Below, piece after piece: positions 35,162-44,010 of a stretch of 64,000 nucleotides of DNA; position 1 is the stretch's first letter; every line of letters begins with the position of its first letter. Both the position numbers and the translations under genes were made by a program. The DNA is taken from the NCBI GenBank assembly GCA_903865745.1, contig CAIPKV010000062.1, positions 61,871 to 125,870 of the forward strand. The letters are read 5' to 3'. The notes under the pieces are model-generated. The model did no database searches. It worked only from the letters and a program-made list of their open reading frames with translations, and was not told where the DNA came from. This stretch comes from an uncultured Verrucomicrobia subdivision 3 bacterium (GTDB lineage: Bacteria > Verrucomicrobiota > Verrucomicrobiia > Limisphaerales > UBA11358).

Positions 35162-35872
35162 GTGGCTAATAAAAATCCCATCATCGTCGCGCTTGACGTG
35201 CCGTCGGCAGAACAAGCCTTGAAACTCGCGGAACAAGTCGCGCCCGCCGTCGGCGCGTTCAAGATTGGCAAGGAATTGTTCGTCGCTGCCGGGCCGGATA
35301 TCGTCCGCCGCGTGCGCACAACCGGGGCGAGCGTGTTTCTCGATTTGAAATTTCACGACATCCCGAACACCGTGGCCAAGGCAGTCGCCTCCGCCGTGCG
35401 GCTCGACGTGCAGATGCTCACCATCCACGCCAGCGGCGGCGGCGAGATGATGCGAGCAGCCGAAAAATCCGCGCAGGATATGGCAAAATCGCTAGGCCTA
35501 CCCGCGCCGCTCGTTCTTGGCGTCACCGTACTTACTAGCTCCAACAATGAAACGCTCGCCGAAATTGGCTGCGCGGCGGACACGGAAAAACAGGTTCTTA
35601 ACTTGGCGCAACTCGCGATTAAATCTGGTTTGCGCGGCTTGGTATGTTCGCCACTGGAAATTGTCGCGCTACGAAAAGTTTTGCCCGTGCACATCCAACT
35701 CGTCACGCCCGGCATTCGCACGGGCACGGAAAAGGCCGACGACCAAAAACGCACGCTCACACCGCGCGAAGCGCTTGCTGCCGGCGCCAGTTGGCTGGTC
35801 ATTGGTCGGCCGATTTACGCGGCAGAAAACCCGCGACTGGCGGCGGAGAAGATTTTAGAATCCATTTATTAA
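35162..35872 (+). CDS. pyrF: Orotidine 5'-phosphate decarboxylase
   Basis: 236 residues from a GTG at 35162. TIM-barrel decarboxylase making UMP from OMP. IIVALDVPSAEQAL at the first strand, FKIGKELF, the catalytic D-x-K-x-x-D signature in FLDLKFHDIPNTV (about 60-72), and the phosphate-binding end VTPGIRTGTEKADDQKR with ASWLVIGRPIYAAENP. This is the short PyrF group typical of most bacteria. It is followed 4 bp later by the ABM-domain gene. Confidence 0.96.
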   Translation: MANKNPIIVALDVPSAEQALKLAEQVAPAVGAFKIGKELFVAAGPDIVRRVRTTGASVFLDLKFHDIPNTVAKAVASAVRLDVQMLTIHASGGGEMMRAAEKSAQDMAKSLGLPAPLVLGVTVLTSSNNETLAEIGCAADTEKQVLNLAQLAIKSGLRGLVCSPLEIVALRKVLPVHIQLVTPGIRTGTEKADDQKRTLTPREALAAGASWLVIGRPIYAAENPRLAAEKILESIY

Positions 35873-35876
35873 GATT

Positions 35877-36176
35877 ATGAGTGCAAAAGCCATCACCGTC
35901 ATAGCCACATTTCAGGCCCGAACCGGTAAAGAAACGGAGTTAAAAGAGGCATTGATTACGCTAGTAGCCCCGACTCGCAAGGAAGCTGGCTGTTTGAATT
36001 ACGACCTGCACGTTTTACCAGAGGACCCGGCAAAACTTCTCTTCCATGAAAATTGGACGAGTCGGGCGCACCTCGAAGCGCACTTGCAGTCGGCGCATAT
36101 TCAGGCGCTGCTACCGCGCGTGGATGACCTGTGCTTGGCACTTCCCGAGATCAAGATTTGGGAACAGATCGCCTGA
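35877..36176 (+). CDS. Antibiotic biosynthesis monooxygenase (ABM) domain protein
   Basis: 99 residues, a ferredoxin-like alpha+beta barrel of the YgiN type: ITVIATFQARTGKETELKEAL, TRKEAGCLNYDLHV, LLFHENWTSRAHLEAHLQS. Family members are dimeric quinol monooxygenases or of unknown role. It starts 4 bp after pyrF, so it is co-transcribed, although no functional link is obvious. Confidence 0.85.
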   Translation: MSAKAITVIATFQARTGKETELKEALITLVAPTRKEAGCLNYDLHVLPEDPAKLLFHENWTSRAHLEAHLQSAHIQALLPRVDDLCLALPEIKIWEQIA

Positions 36177-36179
36177 ACC

Positions 36180-37439
36180 TCAGCCCACAAACTTCTTAGC
36201 TGCGATAGTCGAGTTGTGACCGCCAAAGCCAAAGGAGTTGTTGACGATGGCGTTCACTGACATTTCACGCGCGGTATTCGGGACGTAATCCAAGTCGCAC
36301 TCAGGGTCGGGCGTCTGAAAATTGATAGTCGGCGGGACGATGCTATTTTTGATGGCGAGAACGCACACCGCCGTTTCCACTGCACCCGCAGCACCTAGCA
36401 TATGACCAAGCGCGCCTTTGGTGGAACTCACCGCCAGTTTCTTGGCATGGTCGCCAAAAACCGTTTTGATTGCCTGTGTCTCGGCGATGTCACCTTGCGG
36501 CGTAGATGTGCCATGAGCGTTGATGTAGGAAATGTCGGTGGAATTCAAGCCCGCCGTGCGCAAGGCCATTTTCATACTGCGCGACGCACCTTCGCCGCCG
36601 GGTGAAGGTGCGGTAAGATGATGCGCATCGGCAGTGTTGCCGTAGCCGGAAATCTCGCAGTAAATCCGCGCGCCACGTTTCTTGGCATGTTCCAATTCTT
36701 CCAAAACCAAAACGCCTGCACCTTCGCCCATTACGAAACCGTCGCGATCTTTATCAAACGGGCGCGAAGAAGTTTTCGGGTCGTCATTGCGAGTGCTCAT
36801 GGCGCGCATCGCGCAAAAGCCACCAATGCCAATCGGAATGACTGCCGCTTCCGAACCACCGGCGAACATGACTTGTGCGTCACCCGCCTTGATGGTGCGC
36901 CAAGCCTCACCAATAGCGTGATTTGCGGTCGCGCAGGCGGAGCAGGTTGCGAAATTCGGTCCGCGCAGATTGAAATACATCGAGACGAGACCGGACGCCA
37001 TGTTGCCAATGAGCATCGGGATGGTGAAAGGCGACATGCGGCCGGGGCCGCGTTCGATTAGCGTTTTGTGCTGCTCGGTCGTTGTGGCGAGGCCACCTAT
37101 GCCAGAACCGATGAACACACCGATTTCATCCAGATTTTCTTTTTCAAGTTCAAGACCGGAATCCTTGAGCGCGCTCCACGCGGCATAAATGCCGAATTGG
37201 GAGTAGCGGTCAGTGCGGCGAACTTCCTTTGGTGAAGGGAATGCGGGCGTCGGGTCAAATTTTTTCACCTCGCCAGCAATTTGCGTGGCATAGGCGGACG
37301 CGTCGAAAGCGGTAATTTTATCAATCCCGCACTGGCCGGTGATGAGATTTTGCCAGAAGGAATCAAGGTCGCTGCCGAGCGGCGTGACAACGCCCATGCC
37401 AGTAACGACCACGCGACGGTCAGAATAGTTGTTTGCCAT
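36180..37439 (-). CDS. fabF: 3-oxoacyl-ACP synthase II
   Basis: 419 residues, full-length KAS II. Condenses malonyl-ACP with acyl-ACP in fatty-acid elongation. VVVTGMGVVTPLG at the start; the nucleophile Cys169 in CSACATANHAIGEA; the two active-site histidines in INAHGTSTPQGD and STKGALGHMLGAAG; the C-terminal NNSFGFGGHNS. Last gene of fabD-fabG-acpP-fabF. A strong hairpin separates it from acpP and probably lowers its expression relative to ACP. Confidence 0.97.
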   Translation of the reverse strand: MANNYSDRRVVVTGMGVVTPLGSDLDSFWQNLITGQCGIDKITAFDASAYATQIAGEVKKFDPTPAFPSPKEVRRTDRYSQFGIYAAWSALKDSGLELEKENLDEIGVFIGSGIGGLATTTEQHKTLIERGPGRMSPFTIPMLIGNMASGLVSMYFNLRGPNFATCSACATANHAIGEAWRTIKAGDAQVMFAGGSEAAVIPIGIGGFCAMRAMSTRNDDPKTSSRPFDKDRDGFVMGEGAGVLVLEELEHAKKRGARIYCEISGYGNTADAHHLTAPSPGGEGASRSMKMALRTAGLNSTDISYINAHGTSTPQGDIAETQAIKTVFGDHAKKLAVSSTKGALGHMLGAAGAVETAVCVLAIKNSIVPPTINFQTPDPECDLDYVPNTAREMSVNAIVNNSFGFGGHNSTIAAKKFVG

Positions 37440-37451
37440 GACAAAATCAAA

Positions 37452-37489
37452 CGGGGCAGTCCGGGCTGCGTCCAGCCTAAACTGCCCCG
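37452..37489 (-). terminator. Intercistronic hairpin between acpP and fabF
   Basis: CGGGGCAGT (37452-37460) and ACTGCCCCG (37481-37489) pair perfectly over 9 bp, with an inner GGCTGG/CCAGCC-like stem. On the minus strand the hairpin is followed by TTTGATTTTGTC, a weak U-tract. It sits 16 nt after the acpP stop and 12 bp before the fabF start. It probably acts as a partial terminator or mRNA stabiliser giving more ACP than FabF. Confidence 0.6.
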
Positions 37490-37504
37490 GAGTTGAAGTT
37501 CAAA

Positions 37505-37747
37505 TCACTTTTGGGCTTCTTCCACGTATTTAATGACGTCGCCGACACTCTGTAGTTTCTCGGCCTGCTCGTCTGGCACTTCGATGCCAAATTCCTCTTC
37601 GAGCGCCATTACCAACTCGACCGTGTCGAGCGAGTCTGCGCCGAGGTCTTCGATAAATTTCGCCGCCGGAACGACTTGATCGGGTTTAACGCCGAGCTGT
37701 TCCACGATGATGTCTTTTACACGCTGTTCGATAGGTTTGTCTGACAT
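37505..37747 (-). CDS. acpP: Acyl carrier protein
   Basis: 80 residues, acidic. The phosphopantetheine attachment serine is Ser39 in [20 protein letters not shown], the signature of ACPs. Carries growing acyl chains for the neighbouring Fab enzymes and for lipid A synthesis. Lies between fabG and fabF as in many bacteria. Confidence 0.97.
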   Translation of the reverse strand: MSDKPIEQRVKDIIVEQLGVKPDQVVPAAKFIEDLGADSLDTVELVMALEEEFGIEVPDEQAEKLQSVGDVIKYVEEAQK

Positions 37748-37875
37748 AATTCACTGTCTTTCTAGCTTGCAACCGCCGTACCCGTCAAGCCTCGATTTAA
37801 ATTTTATTTCTGTGAAAGTTTATTTATTCATTGCCACACTTCTATTGGGGCAGTTTGACAATCTAAAACAAAGAT

Positions 37876-38619
37876 TCACATCACCATACCACCATCTACC
37901 GTCAGCACTTGGCCAGTAACATAGCGGGCCGCGGGGCTGGCTAAATAAAGTGCCGCGCCAGCGATGTCGTCCGCCTCGCCAAAGGTCCCAAGCGGAATCT
38001 GCTTCAATAAAGCCGTCCGCATTTCTTCCTTCAACTCGGATGTCATGTCTGTCTGGATAAAACCCGGCGCAATCGCATTCACGGTGATATTGCGTCCAGC
38101 CAATTCCTTCGCCGCCGACTGCGTGAAGCCAATCAAGCCAGCCTTGCTCGCTGCATAATTGCACTGCCCTGCGTTCCCAATCAGACCTATGACCGATGAA
38201 ATGTTAATGATACGCCCGCTACGCGCCTTGATCATCGCGCGGCTAAACGCCTTGGTGACAAGAAATGCTCCCTTGAGGTTCGTATTTAAAACCAAATCCC
38301 AATCTGCATCGCCCATTCGCATCAGCAAAACGTCACGCGTCACGCCAGCGTTGTTCACAAGAATGTCCACTTTTCCTGCTTCGGCCAAAATCTTCTCGGC
38401 CGCAGCGCTCACGGCGCCTGAGTCAGACACATCTACGGCGAACGCCCACGCCTTACGACCAAGCAGTCGGATTTCCGCGGCGGCCTTCTCGGAATTTTCC
38501 TGCGTGCGCGAGACAACGACAACATCCGCACCTTCCGCAGCGAATTTCAAGGCGATGGCCCGACCGATTCCACGACCCGCTCCCGTAACAACGGCAATTT
38601 GATTGGCAAGTAGGCTCAT
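37876..38619 (-). CDS. fabG: 3-oxoacyl-ACP reductase
   Basis: 247 residues, classical SDR. Cofactor loop VTGAGRGIGRAI at 12-23, NNAGVTRD near 88, and the catalytic Ser-Tyr-Lys in NISSVIGLIG and CNYAASKAGLIGF. Ends YVTGQVLTVDGGMVM, the FabG C terminus. NADPH-dependent reduction of 3-ketoacyl-ACP. Second gene of the fab cluster. Confidence 0.95.
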   Translation of the reverse strand: MSLLANQIAVVTGAGRGIGRAIALKFAAEGADVVVVSRTQENSEKAAAEIRLLGRKAWAFAVDVSDSGAVSAAAEKILAEAGKVDILVNNAGVTRDVLLMRMGDADWDLVLNTNLKGAFLVTKAFSRAMIKARSGRIINISSVIGLIGNAGQCNYAASKAGLIGFTQSAAKELAGRNITVNAIAPGFIQTDMTSELKEEMRTALLKQIPLGTFGEADDIAGAALYLASPAARYVTGQVLTVDGGMVM

Positions 38620-38699
38620 GTAAAAAGTAATTTTTAAAATTGTTGAATTGTTAGGTTTGTTTCGACATTGGAATGCAAAACGATTCGCGATTCAATAAT

Positions 38700-39629
38700 T
38701 TAACGATTCAAATCTGCCACCGTCGCTTCCAAGCTGGCCACATCTGCGACATTCAGCATCGTCACTGTTTTATCAATGCGTTTCATGAAGCCGCTCAAAG
38801 CCGTGCCTGGCCCGAGCTCGATGAATCGCGTAAAACCCTCTGCCAACAATGCACGCATCGAGTTTTCCCACAGCACTGAGGCGCAAACCTGTTCGACGAG
38901 CTTTGCGGAAATTTCCGACGGCGTTCCGTGCGCTTGAGCCGTAACATTGGAAATCACCGGTACTATGGGCGAAGCCAGATTTACCTTTGCTAGTTCTGCG
39001 CCGAGCTTGGGTTGCGCACTCGCCATGAGCGGTGAGTGATAGGCGCCCGCGACCGGCAACGGCAAAGCGCGCTTCGCACCCTTTGTCTTGGCGATTTCAC
39101 ACGCCTTCGCAATTTTTTCCGCCTCACCAGAAATTACCAGTTGGCCGGGACAATTCAAATTTGCGAGCACTACGCCAGCTTCCGCGCAAACTTCACGCGT
39201 CGGCGTCTCGTCCAAGCCGATGATCGCCGCCATGCCGCCGCGGGTTACGTCACACGCTTCTTGCATAAATTTGCCACGCTGACGAACTACACGTAATCCG
39301 TCTTCAAAAGTCATCGCGCCCGCCGCCGTAAGCGCCGTAAATTCACCCAACGACAATCCGACGGTCACGTCAAACTTCAAATTCGGTACCCGTTCCTTAA
39401 GCAATTGAAACGCCACCCAACTCACAAGGAAAATTCCCGGCTGGGCATTTTCGGTTTTTGTCAAATCGGCTTCCGGGCCATTGAAACAAATGCCGGCTAG
39501 ATCATAGCCAAGTGCGGCATTGGCGCGATCAAACCACGCCTTAGCACTAGGAAACATTTCAGCGAGATCCTTGCCCATGCCGACGACTTGTGCGCCTTGA
39601 CCAGCGAATAACAGTGCGGTTTTGCTCAT
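38700..39629 (-). CDS. fabD: Malonyl-CoA:ACP transacylase
   Basis: 309 residues from the ATG at 39629 (MSKTALLFAGQGAQVVGMG), the canonical FabD start; the upstream extension of the frame is unlikely. The nucleophile serine is in VGLSLGEFTAL (near 89), the active-site arginine in RQRGKFMQEA, and the His in AGAYHSPLMA. Loads malonyl groups onto ACP for FabF. First gene of fabD-fabG-acpP-fabF; fabH is not in the window. Confidence 0.95.
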   Translation of the reverse strand: MSKTALLFAGQGAQVVGMGKDLAEMFPSAKAWFDRANAALGYDLAGICFNGPEADLTKTENAQPGIFLVSWVAFQLLKERVPNLKFDVTVGLSLGEFTALTAAGAMTFEDGLRVVRQRGKFMQEACDVTRGGMAAIIGLDETPTREVCAEAGVVLANLNCPGQLVISGEAEKIAKACEIAKTKGAKRALPLPVAGAYHSPLMASAQPKLGAELAKVNLASPIVPVISNVTAQAHGTPSEISAKLVEQVCASVLWENSMRALLAEGFTRFIELGPGTALSGFMKRIDKTVTMLNVADVASLEATVADLNR

Positions 39630-39719
39630 AAATAGAAGGGCAAAATTTAACCCTGGAAACCTTAAAACACACGAAAAATTGCTTCCCGCCTTAACGGTTG
39701 GCTGCTTCAATAAGCCATC

Positions 39720-40019
39720 ATGTTTTCACACGTTGTTATCTTCTGGACTGACCCGACCAAACCCGAAGCCGCCGATAAAGTCATCAGCGGCGCGCAAGAA
39801 CTCCTCAAGTCCATCCCAGGGCTAACGCATTTTCACATCGGCAAAATGGTCGGCAGCGCACGACCGGTCGTGGACCAAACCTATCAGGTTGCACTGAATA
39901 CCGTCTTCACCAGCAAGCAGGCCCACGATGATTATCAGGTACACCCACAACATCTGGAATTCGTCGCGCAATACGTGAAGCCATATGTGAAAAAAGTCCT
40001 CGTTTACGATTTCGAGTGA
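39720..40019 (+). CDS. Stress-responsive A/B-barrel (Dabb) domain protein
   Basis: 99 residues. MFSHVVIFWTDPTKPEAAD, then LLKSIPGLTHFHIGKM and HPQHLEFVAQYVKPYVKKVLVYDFE fit the Dabb domain, a dimeric ferredoxin-like barrel whose conserved 'H(V/I)V.F' start and C-terminal 'D.E' are both present. Function unknown in bacteria. Transcribed divergently from fabD. Confidence 0.88.
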   Translation: MFSHVVIFWTDPTKPEAADKVISGAQELLKSIPGLTHFHIGKMVGSARPVVDQTYQVALNTVFTSKQAHDDYQVHPQHLEFVAQYVKPYVKKVLVYDFE

Positions 40020-40074
40020 AGCAAATTGTCCCGCTTCTCTGCTTCCGCGTTCTAGCACAATAAGGCTTTAGTCT

Positions 40075-41043
40075 TCAGGCTCTGGGATGAAATTTCCGGT
40101 GAATCTCCCGCAGCCGATTGCCGGTAACATGGGTGTATATCTCTGTTGTGCCAATGCTCGCATGCCCGAGCAATTCCTGAATGACGCGCAGGTCCGCACC
40201 GTGCTCCAGCAAGTGCGTCGCAAAACTGTGCCGTAGCATATGCGGCGTCAGGTTGCGCGAAATACCGGCGCGCGCCACCCGGTTCTTAATATGCAACCAC
40301 AATGTCACAGCTGCAAAGGGTGTGCCTCGCTTAGTCAGGAAAACATTCGCCGGTGATTTCGGCGTGACCAGCTTTGGTCGTCCGACCTCGATGAAACGAT
40401 TCAACGCCGCTATGGCCGTCCGCCCCACCGGCACGACGCGCTCCTTGTTGCCCTTGCCAATGACGTTGATGAAGCCGGCGTCCAGATGCAGTTGTTCCAA
40501 CCGGAGATTTTTCAACTCGGACAAGCGCAGGCCGGAAGCGTAAGCCAGTTCAAGAATTGCTTGATCGCACAAACTTTCCGGCGTTTCGGGGTTTTCCGGC
40601 TCAAGTAGTTTCTTGATTTCGTCATTCGACAGCGCTTTCGGCAACCGTTTCCAGCGGCGCGGGAGCGAAAGGTTTTCCGCCAGGTTCGTCGGCAGCAGAT
40701 TTTCGTTCTCGGCAAACTTATAAAACGCCCGTAGTGCCGCGATTTCCAAATACACGCTCTCGCCGCTCAGACGGCGTGCTGCTTTCTGATTGGAAACCGG
40801 CGCTTCCGCCTCCACCTCACCCGTTGTTGATGGCCGGCCTAACGGCAACACATTCCGCATCCGCTCATGCGCAAGAAATGACATGAGGTGTTTTAGCTCC
40901 ACGTCACGCCAGTTGGTGAGACCCTGTTTTTCTGCCCACGCCGTGAATTTGCCAAGCAGAGCGGCGTAAGTTTTTGCCGTATTGTCCGATTGCCCGCGCT
41001 CGTGGCGCAGGTACTGCAGAAAATCTTCGACGAGTGAATTCAA
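40075..41043 (-). CDS. Tyrosine recombinase XerC/XerD
   Basis: 322 residues. N-terminal SAM-like domain (FLQYLRHERGQSDNTAKTYAALLGKF). Catalytic domain with Arg in YASGLRLSELKNL, Lys in GKGNKERVVPVG, His-x-x-Arg in HMLRHSFATHLLEHG, His in LLGHASIGTTEIYTHV, and the Tyr nucleophile in that last segment. The length and lack of neighbouring phage genes suggest the housekeeping chromosome-dimer resolution enzyme; XerC versus XerD is not resolvable by eye. It overlaps purC by 4 bp. Confidence 0.93.
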   Translation of the reverse strand: MNSLVEDFLQYLRHERGQSDNTAKTYAALLGKFTAWAEKQGLTNWRDVELKHLMSFLAHERMRNVLPLGRPSTTGEVEAEAPVSNQKAARRLSGESVYLEIAALRAFYKFAENENLLPTNLAENLSLPRRWKRLPKALSNDEIKKLLEPENPETPESLCDQAILELAYASGLRLSELKNLRLEQLHLDAGFINVIGKGNKERVVPVGRTAIAALNRFIEVGRPKLVTPKSPANVFLTKRGTPFAAVTLWLHIKNRVARAGISRNLTPHMLRHSFATHLLEHGADLRVIQELLGHASIGTTEIYTHVTGNRLREIHRKFHPRA

Positions 41044-41927
41044 AGCTTATGGCCGGTCAGCCGCTCGTAAGCCTCCAAATATTTTGCGCTGGTTTTGGCA
41101 ACGACGTCGGCCGGCAGTATCGGACCGGGTGGGGTTTTGTCCCACGTGAGCGTTTCGAGATAGTCGCGGACAAATTGTTTGTCGAAGCTCGGCTGACCCT
41201 TGCCCGGCACGTATTGGTCGGCCGGCCAGAAACGCGAGGAATCTGGCGTCAAGACTTCATCAATCAGGATAAGCTTGCCATCGAACAGGCCGAACTCGAA
41301 TTTCGTGTCGGCGATAATGATGCCGCGCTGGCGGGCGTAATCGCGTCCGGCCCGGTAAATCTTCAAGCTCAAGTCGCGTGCCTGGGTGGCCAGGTCGTTG
41401 CCGACAATCTTACACGCTTCTTCAAAAGAAATATTTTCATCATGGCCAGCCTCAGCCTTCGTGGACGGCGTGAAAATCGGCTCAGGCAGTTCGGCGGATT
41501 CGGTCAATCCGGCGGGTAGTTGGATGCCGCAAACGGTCTGGGACTTTTTGTATTCCTTCCAGCCGCTGCCGGAAAGATAGCCGCGCACGATGCATTCAAT
41601 CGCGAGCGGCTTAGCCTTTTTAACAAGCATTGAGCGGCGCGCGAGTTGCGCGGCGAAGGGCTGCAAATTTTTTGGCAACGGATCGTTCCCGCCGGCGAGC
41701 AGGTGGTTCGGCACGAGTGAAGCAAATTTCTCAAACCAGAAATGCGACACCTGCGTAAGCACCTCACCTTTGCGCGGGATGCCGTTGGGCATGATAACGT
41801 CAAAGGCGGAGATGCGGTCGCTGGCGACGAGCAGGAAGGCGTCACCCAGGTCATAGACTTCGCGGACCTTGCCGGAGCGGACTTTTTTGATGCCGGGCAA
41901 ATCGAGCTGGAGAATCGGTTCGTTCAT
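41040..41927 (-). CDS. purC: Phosphoribosylaminoimidazole-succinocarboxamide synthase
   Basis: 295 residues, the longer SAICAR synthetase form. VRSGKVREVYDLGD (about 15-28), SDRISAFDVIMPNGIPRKG, ECIVRGYLSGSGWKEY, and IADTKFEFGLFDG, LIDEVLTPDSSRFWP for ATP/Mg and substrate binding. Purine biosynthesis step adding aspartate. The downstream xer gene starts within its last codons, so both are on one mRNA. Confidence 0.96.
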   Translation of the reverse strand: MNEPILQLDLPGIKKVRSGKVREVYDLGDAFLLVASDRISAFDVIMPNGIPRKGEVLTQVSHFWFEKFASLVPNHLLAGGNDPLPKNLQPFAAQLARRSMLVKKAKPLAIECIVRGYLSGSGWKEYKKSQTVCGIQLPAGLTESAELPEPIFTPSTKAEAGHDENISFEEACKIVGNDLATQARDLSLKIYRAGRDYARQRGIIIADTKFEFGLFDGKLILIDEVLTPDSSRFWPADQYVPGKGQPSFDKQFVRDYLETLTWDKTPPGPILPADVVAKTSAKYLEAYERLTGHKL

Positions 41928-41990
41928 GGGGAAATTATTTAGTTAGCGACAGAAATTTCAATCCCCAAAGCTCACGCCAGCGAAGTTTTT

Positions 41991-42395
41991 TCAGGCGACC
42001 GGGCGCTCGACCAGTTTCACGAGCAGCGGGATGCTGGCCTGCGGTTCATTGTCCACGCGCACATCCACGGAATACAGGCCGGCTTCCTCAAACTTAAGTT
42101 GCTGAATGTTGATAATGAAATTACGTGTGAGAAAATGCGCATCGTCCGGCAGCGTCACCGGCACCGGCAACTCGATACCCTGCATTATCGACTTGCCGTC
42201 GGCATTGATGAAATTGAGCGTGAGCTTGCGGGTCCCCTCGTCGCCAGGCATGAAGGTGGCGCGCAGAGCAACCGCACACTGCGGATGCACCGCTGGCATT
42301 TGTGGCGCATAAATCGTGTCAAACGCACCCAGCAGGTTCAGCTTGCCGTTGTCGTCCGTCGCCGCGTCGCAGAGGATGGCCACTTGAATGTTCAT
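41991..42395 (-). CDS. Small conserved protein, DUF6941-like
   Basis: 134 residues from the ATG at 42395 (MNIQVAILCDAATDDNGKLN); the frame is open 20 codons further but this start fits best. The sequence, with LLGAFDTIYAPQMPAVHPQCAVALR early and YSVDVRVDNEPQASIPLLVKL at the end, looks like an all-beta domain. I associate the pattern with DUF6941, a family of unknown function frequent in Planctomycetota and Verrucomicrobiota. Possibly cotranscribed after uvrC. Confidence 0.7.
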   Translation of the reverse strand: MNIQVAILCDAATDDNGKLNLLGAFDTIYAPQMPAVHPQCAVALRATFMPGDEGTRKLTLNFINADGKSIMQGIELPVPVTLPDDAHFLTRNFIINIQQLKFEEAGLYSVDVRVDNEPQASIPLLVKLVERPVA

Positions 42396-42488
42396 TAGGG
42401 AAAACTTAACGCAATGGCTCAGAGAAACAAAGGTGCAAAGCGGTTTAAAGCTCAACCGGTTTGGCGTCCCAACACTTCCACGTTGAAA

Positions 42489-43967
42489 TTAAACCGAGCG
42501 GGCTTCGAGAAACTTTTTTAGTTTCACCGCCCCCTTGCCACCGAAACCTGGGACGGCGGCGAGTTGTTCCAGCGTTGCCATTTTTAGCCGTTGCACGGAG
42601 CCGAATTTTTTCAGCAGCGCTTTTTTGCGCCGTTCACCGATGCCGGGAAATTCATCCAGCACGCTCTCGGAGATTTTTTTGAGTCGGAGTTGCGCGTTGT
42701 AGCTGTTCGCCACGCGGTGGCATTCATCGCGCAAACGCTGCAAGAGCTTGACCGCCGGATGATCCAAGCCAGGCCGCAGCGGGTCGTTCCGTTCCGGCAG
42801 ATATATTTCCTCAAACTCCTTTGCCAGCCCGATGACGGGGATTTTTTCAAGGCCAAGCTTGGCGAGTTCCGCGCACGCCATCCCAAGCTGGCCTTTGCCG
42901 CCATCAATTAATATTAAATCCGGCAGCGGTTTTGATTCGCGCTTCAGCCGCGCGTAGCGGCGATGCACCACCTCGGCCATGCTGGCGAAATCGTCCTGGC
43001 CTTCGACGGTCTTGATTTTGAAGCGTCGATAATTCGCGCGGTCCGGCCGCCCGTTCTTGAAGCTCACCAGCGACGCCACCGCGAACGTGCCGCTGATGTT
43101 GGAAATATCAAACCCTTCAATCCGCATCGGTGGCGCGGGCAAATCCAGAATCTTCGCGAGCGCAACCAGATCGCTTTCGGGATTGATGGCCAGCGGCAAA
43201 TTATAAGGCACCCGCGCAAACTTTTCGGTTTTCTTCCAAGTATCGTTCAGGTCACGGATAAGGTCGCGTAGGCTCGCGGCCTGCTCGAAGTCATGCGCGG
43301 CGGCGGCCTTTTTCATTTCCGCCTCCAGCTGGCCCTGCATTTCGCGGCACTGACCTTCGAGGAAATTACACGCGGCCTGAACCTGTTCGAGATACTGCTC
43401 GCGCGTGACAATACCGACGCACGGCGCGGTGCAGTGTTTCAAATGCGCGTAGAGACAATGTTTATAATCGCTTTCGCCCGGTGTAAAGACCCGGCAGCCG
43501 CGCAGATTAAATTGCTTGCGCGCGAGCGCGACCGTGTTGCGCAGGCCAACGGAATTTACGAACGGACCGAAATACCTCGCGCCGTCATCCTTCTTCAATC
43601 GCGTGAAGACAAAATTCGGAATCGGGTCATTCAGGTTCACCTTGAGCATCAGGTAGCGTTTGTCGTCGCGCAGCATGATGTTGAAACGCGGCTTGAATTC
43701 CTTGATGAGTTTGCTTTCGAGGAGCAACGCTTCCGGTTCGCTTTTAACCACGTGAACATCAAAATCATGAATCGCCTCGACCAGCGCATTAAATTTCAAA
43801 TCCCAGCCCATGCGCCGCGAAGATTGAAAGTACTGGCTGACGCGCTTGCGCAGATCGAGCGCCTTGCCGACGTAGATGACCGTGCCGAAGCGGTCCTTGT
43901 GCAGATACACGCCGGGCTTGTGCGGGACGGTTCTCAGTTTCTTACGGATATGTTCCGATACGGCCAT
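42489..43967 (-). CDS. uvrC: UvrABC excinuclease subunit C, short form
   Basis: 492 residues. GIY-YIG nuclease at the N terminus (PGVYLHKDRFGTVIYVGKA, 18-36), Cys-rich part with CLYAHLKHCTAPCVG, UVR helix pair near 215-245, the RNase H-like nuclease beginning EGFDISNISGTFAVASLVSF near 285 with DLILIDGGKGQL, and C-terminal helix-hairpin-helices (FPGIGERRKKALLKKFGSV, VPGFGGKGAVKLKKF). Most UvrC proteins are about 600 residues; here about 100 residues between UVR and the RNase H core (the 'VxVxxxRxGxxxGxxxF' region) are missing without any frameshift. Nicks DNA 3' and 5' of lesions. Confidence 0.94.
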   Translation of the reverse strand: MAVSEHIRKKLRTVPHKPGVYLHKDRFGTVIYVGKALDLRKRVSQYFQSSRRMGWDLKFNALVEAIHDFDVHVVKSEPEALLLESKLIKEFKPRFNIMLRDDKRYLMLKVNLNDPIPNFVFTRLKKDDGARYFGPFVNSVGLRNTVALARKQFNLRGCRVFTPGESDYKHCLYAHLKHCTAPCVGIVTREQYLEQVQAACNFLEGQCREMQGQLEAEMKKAAAAHDFEQAASLRDLIRDLNDTWKKTEKFARVPYNLPLAINPESDLVALAKILDLPAPPMRIEGFDISNISGTFAVASLVSFKNGRPDRANYRRFKIKTVEGQDDFASMAEVVHRRYARLKRESKPLPDLILIDGGKGQLGMACAELAKLGLEKIPVIGLAKEFEEIYLPERNDPLRPGLDHPAVKLLQRLRDECHRVANSYNAQLRLKKISESVLDEFPGIGERRKKALLKKFGSVQRLKMATLEQLAAVPGFGGKGAVKLKKFLEARSV

Positions 43968-44010
43968 TGCCGAAAAGCTTCACGCAAAGGCGCAAAGGCG
44001 CAAAGAATTT

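Noticed and set aside
42489..43967. uvrC as a frameshifted or truncated pseudogene
   Set aside because: All modules are continuous in one frame and the C-terminal helix-hairpin-helices are intact; it is short but looks functional.
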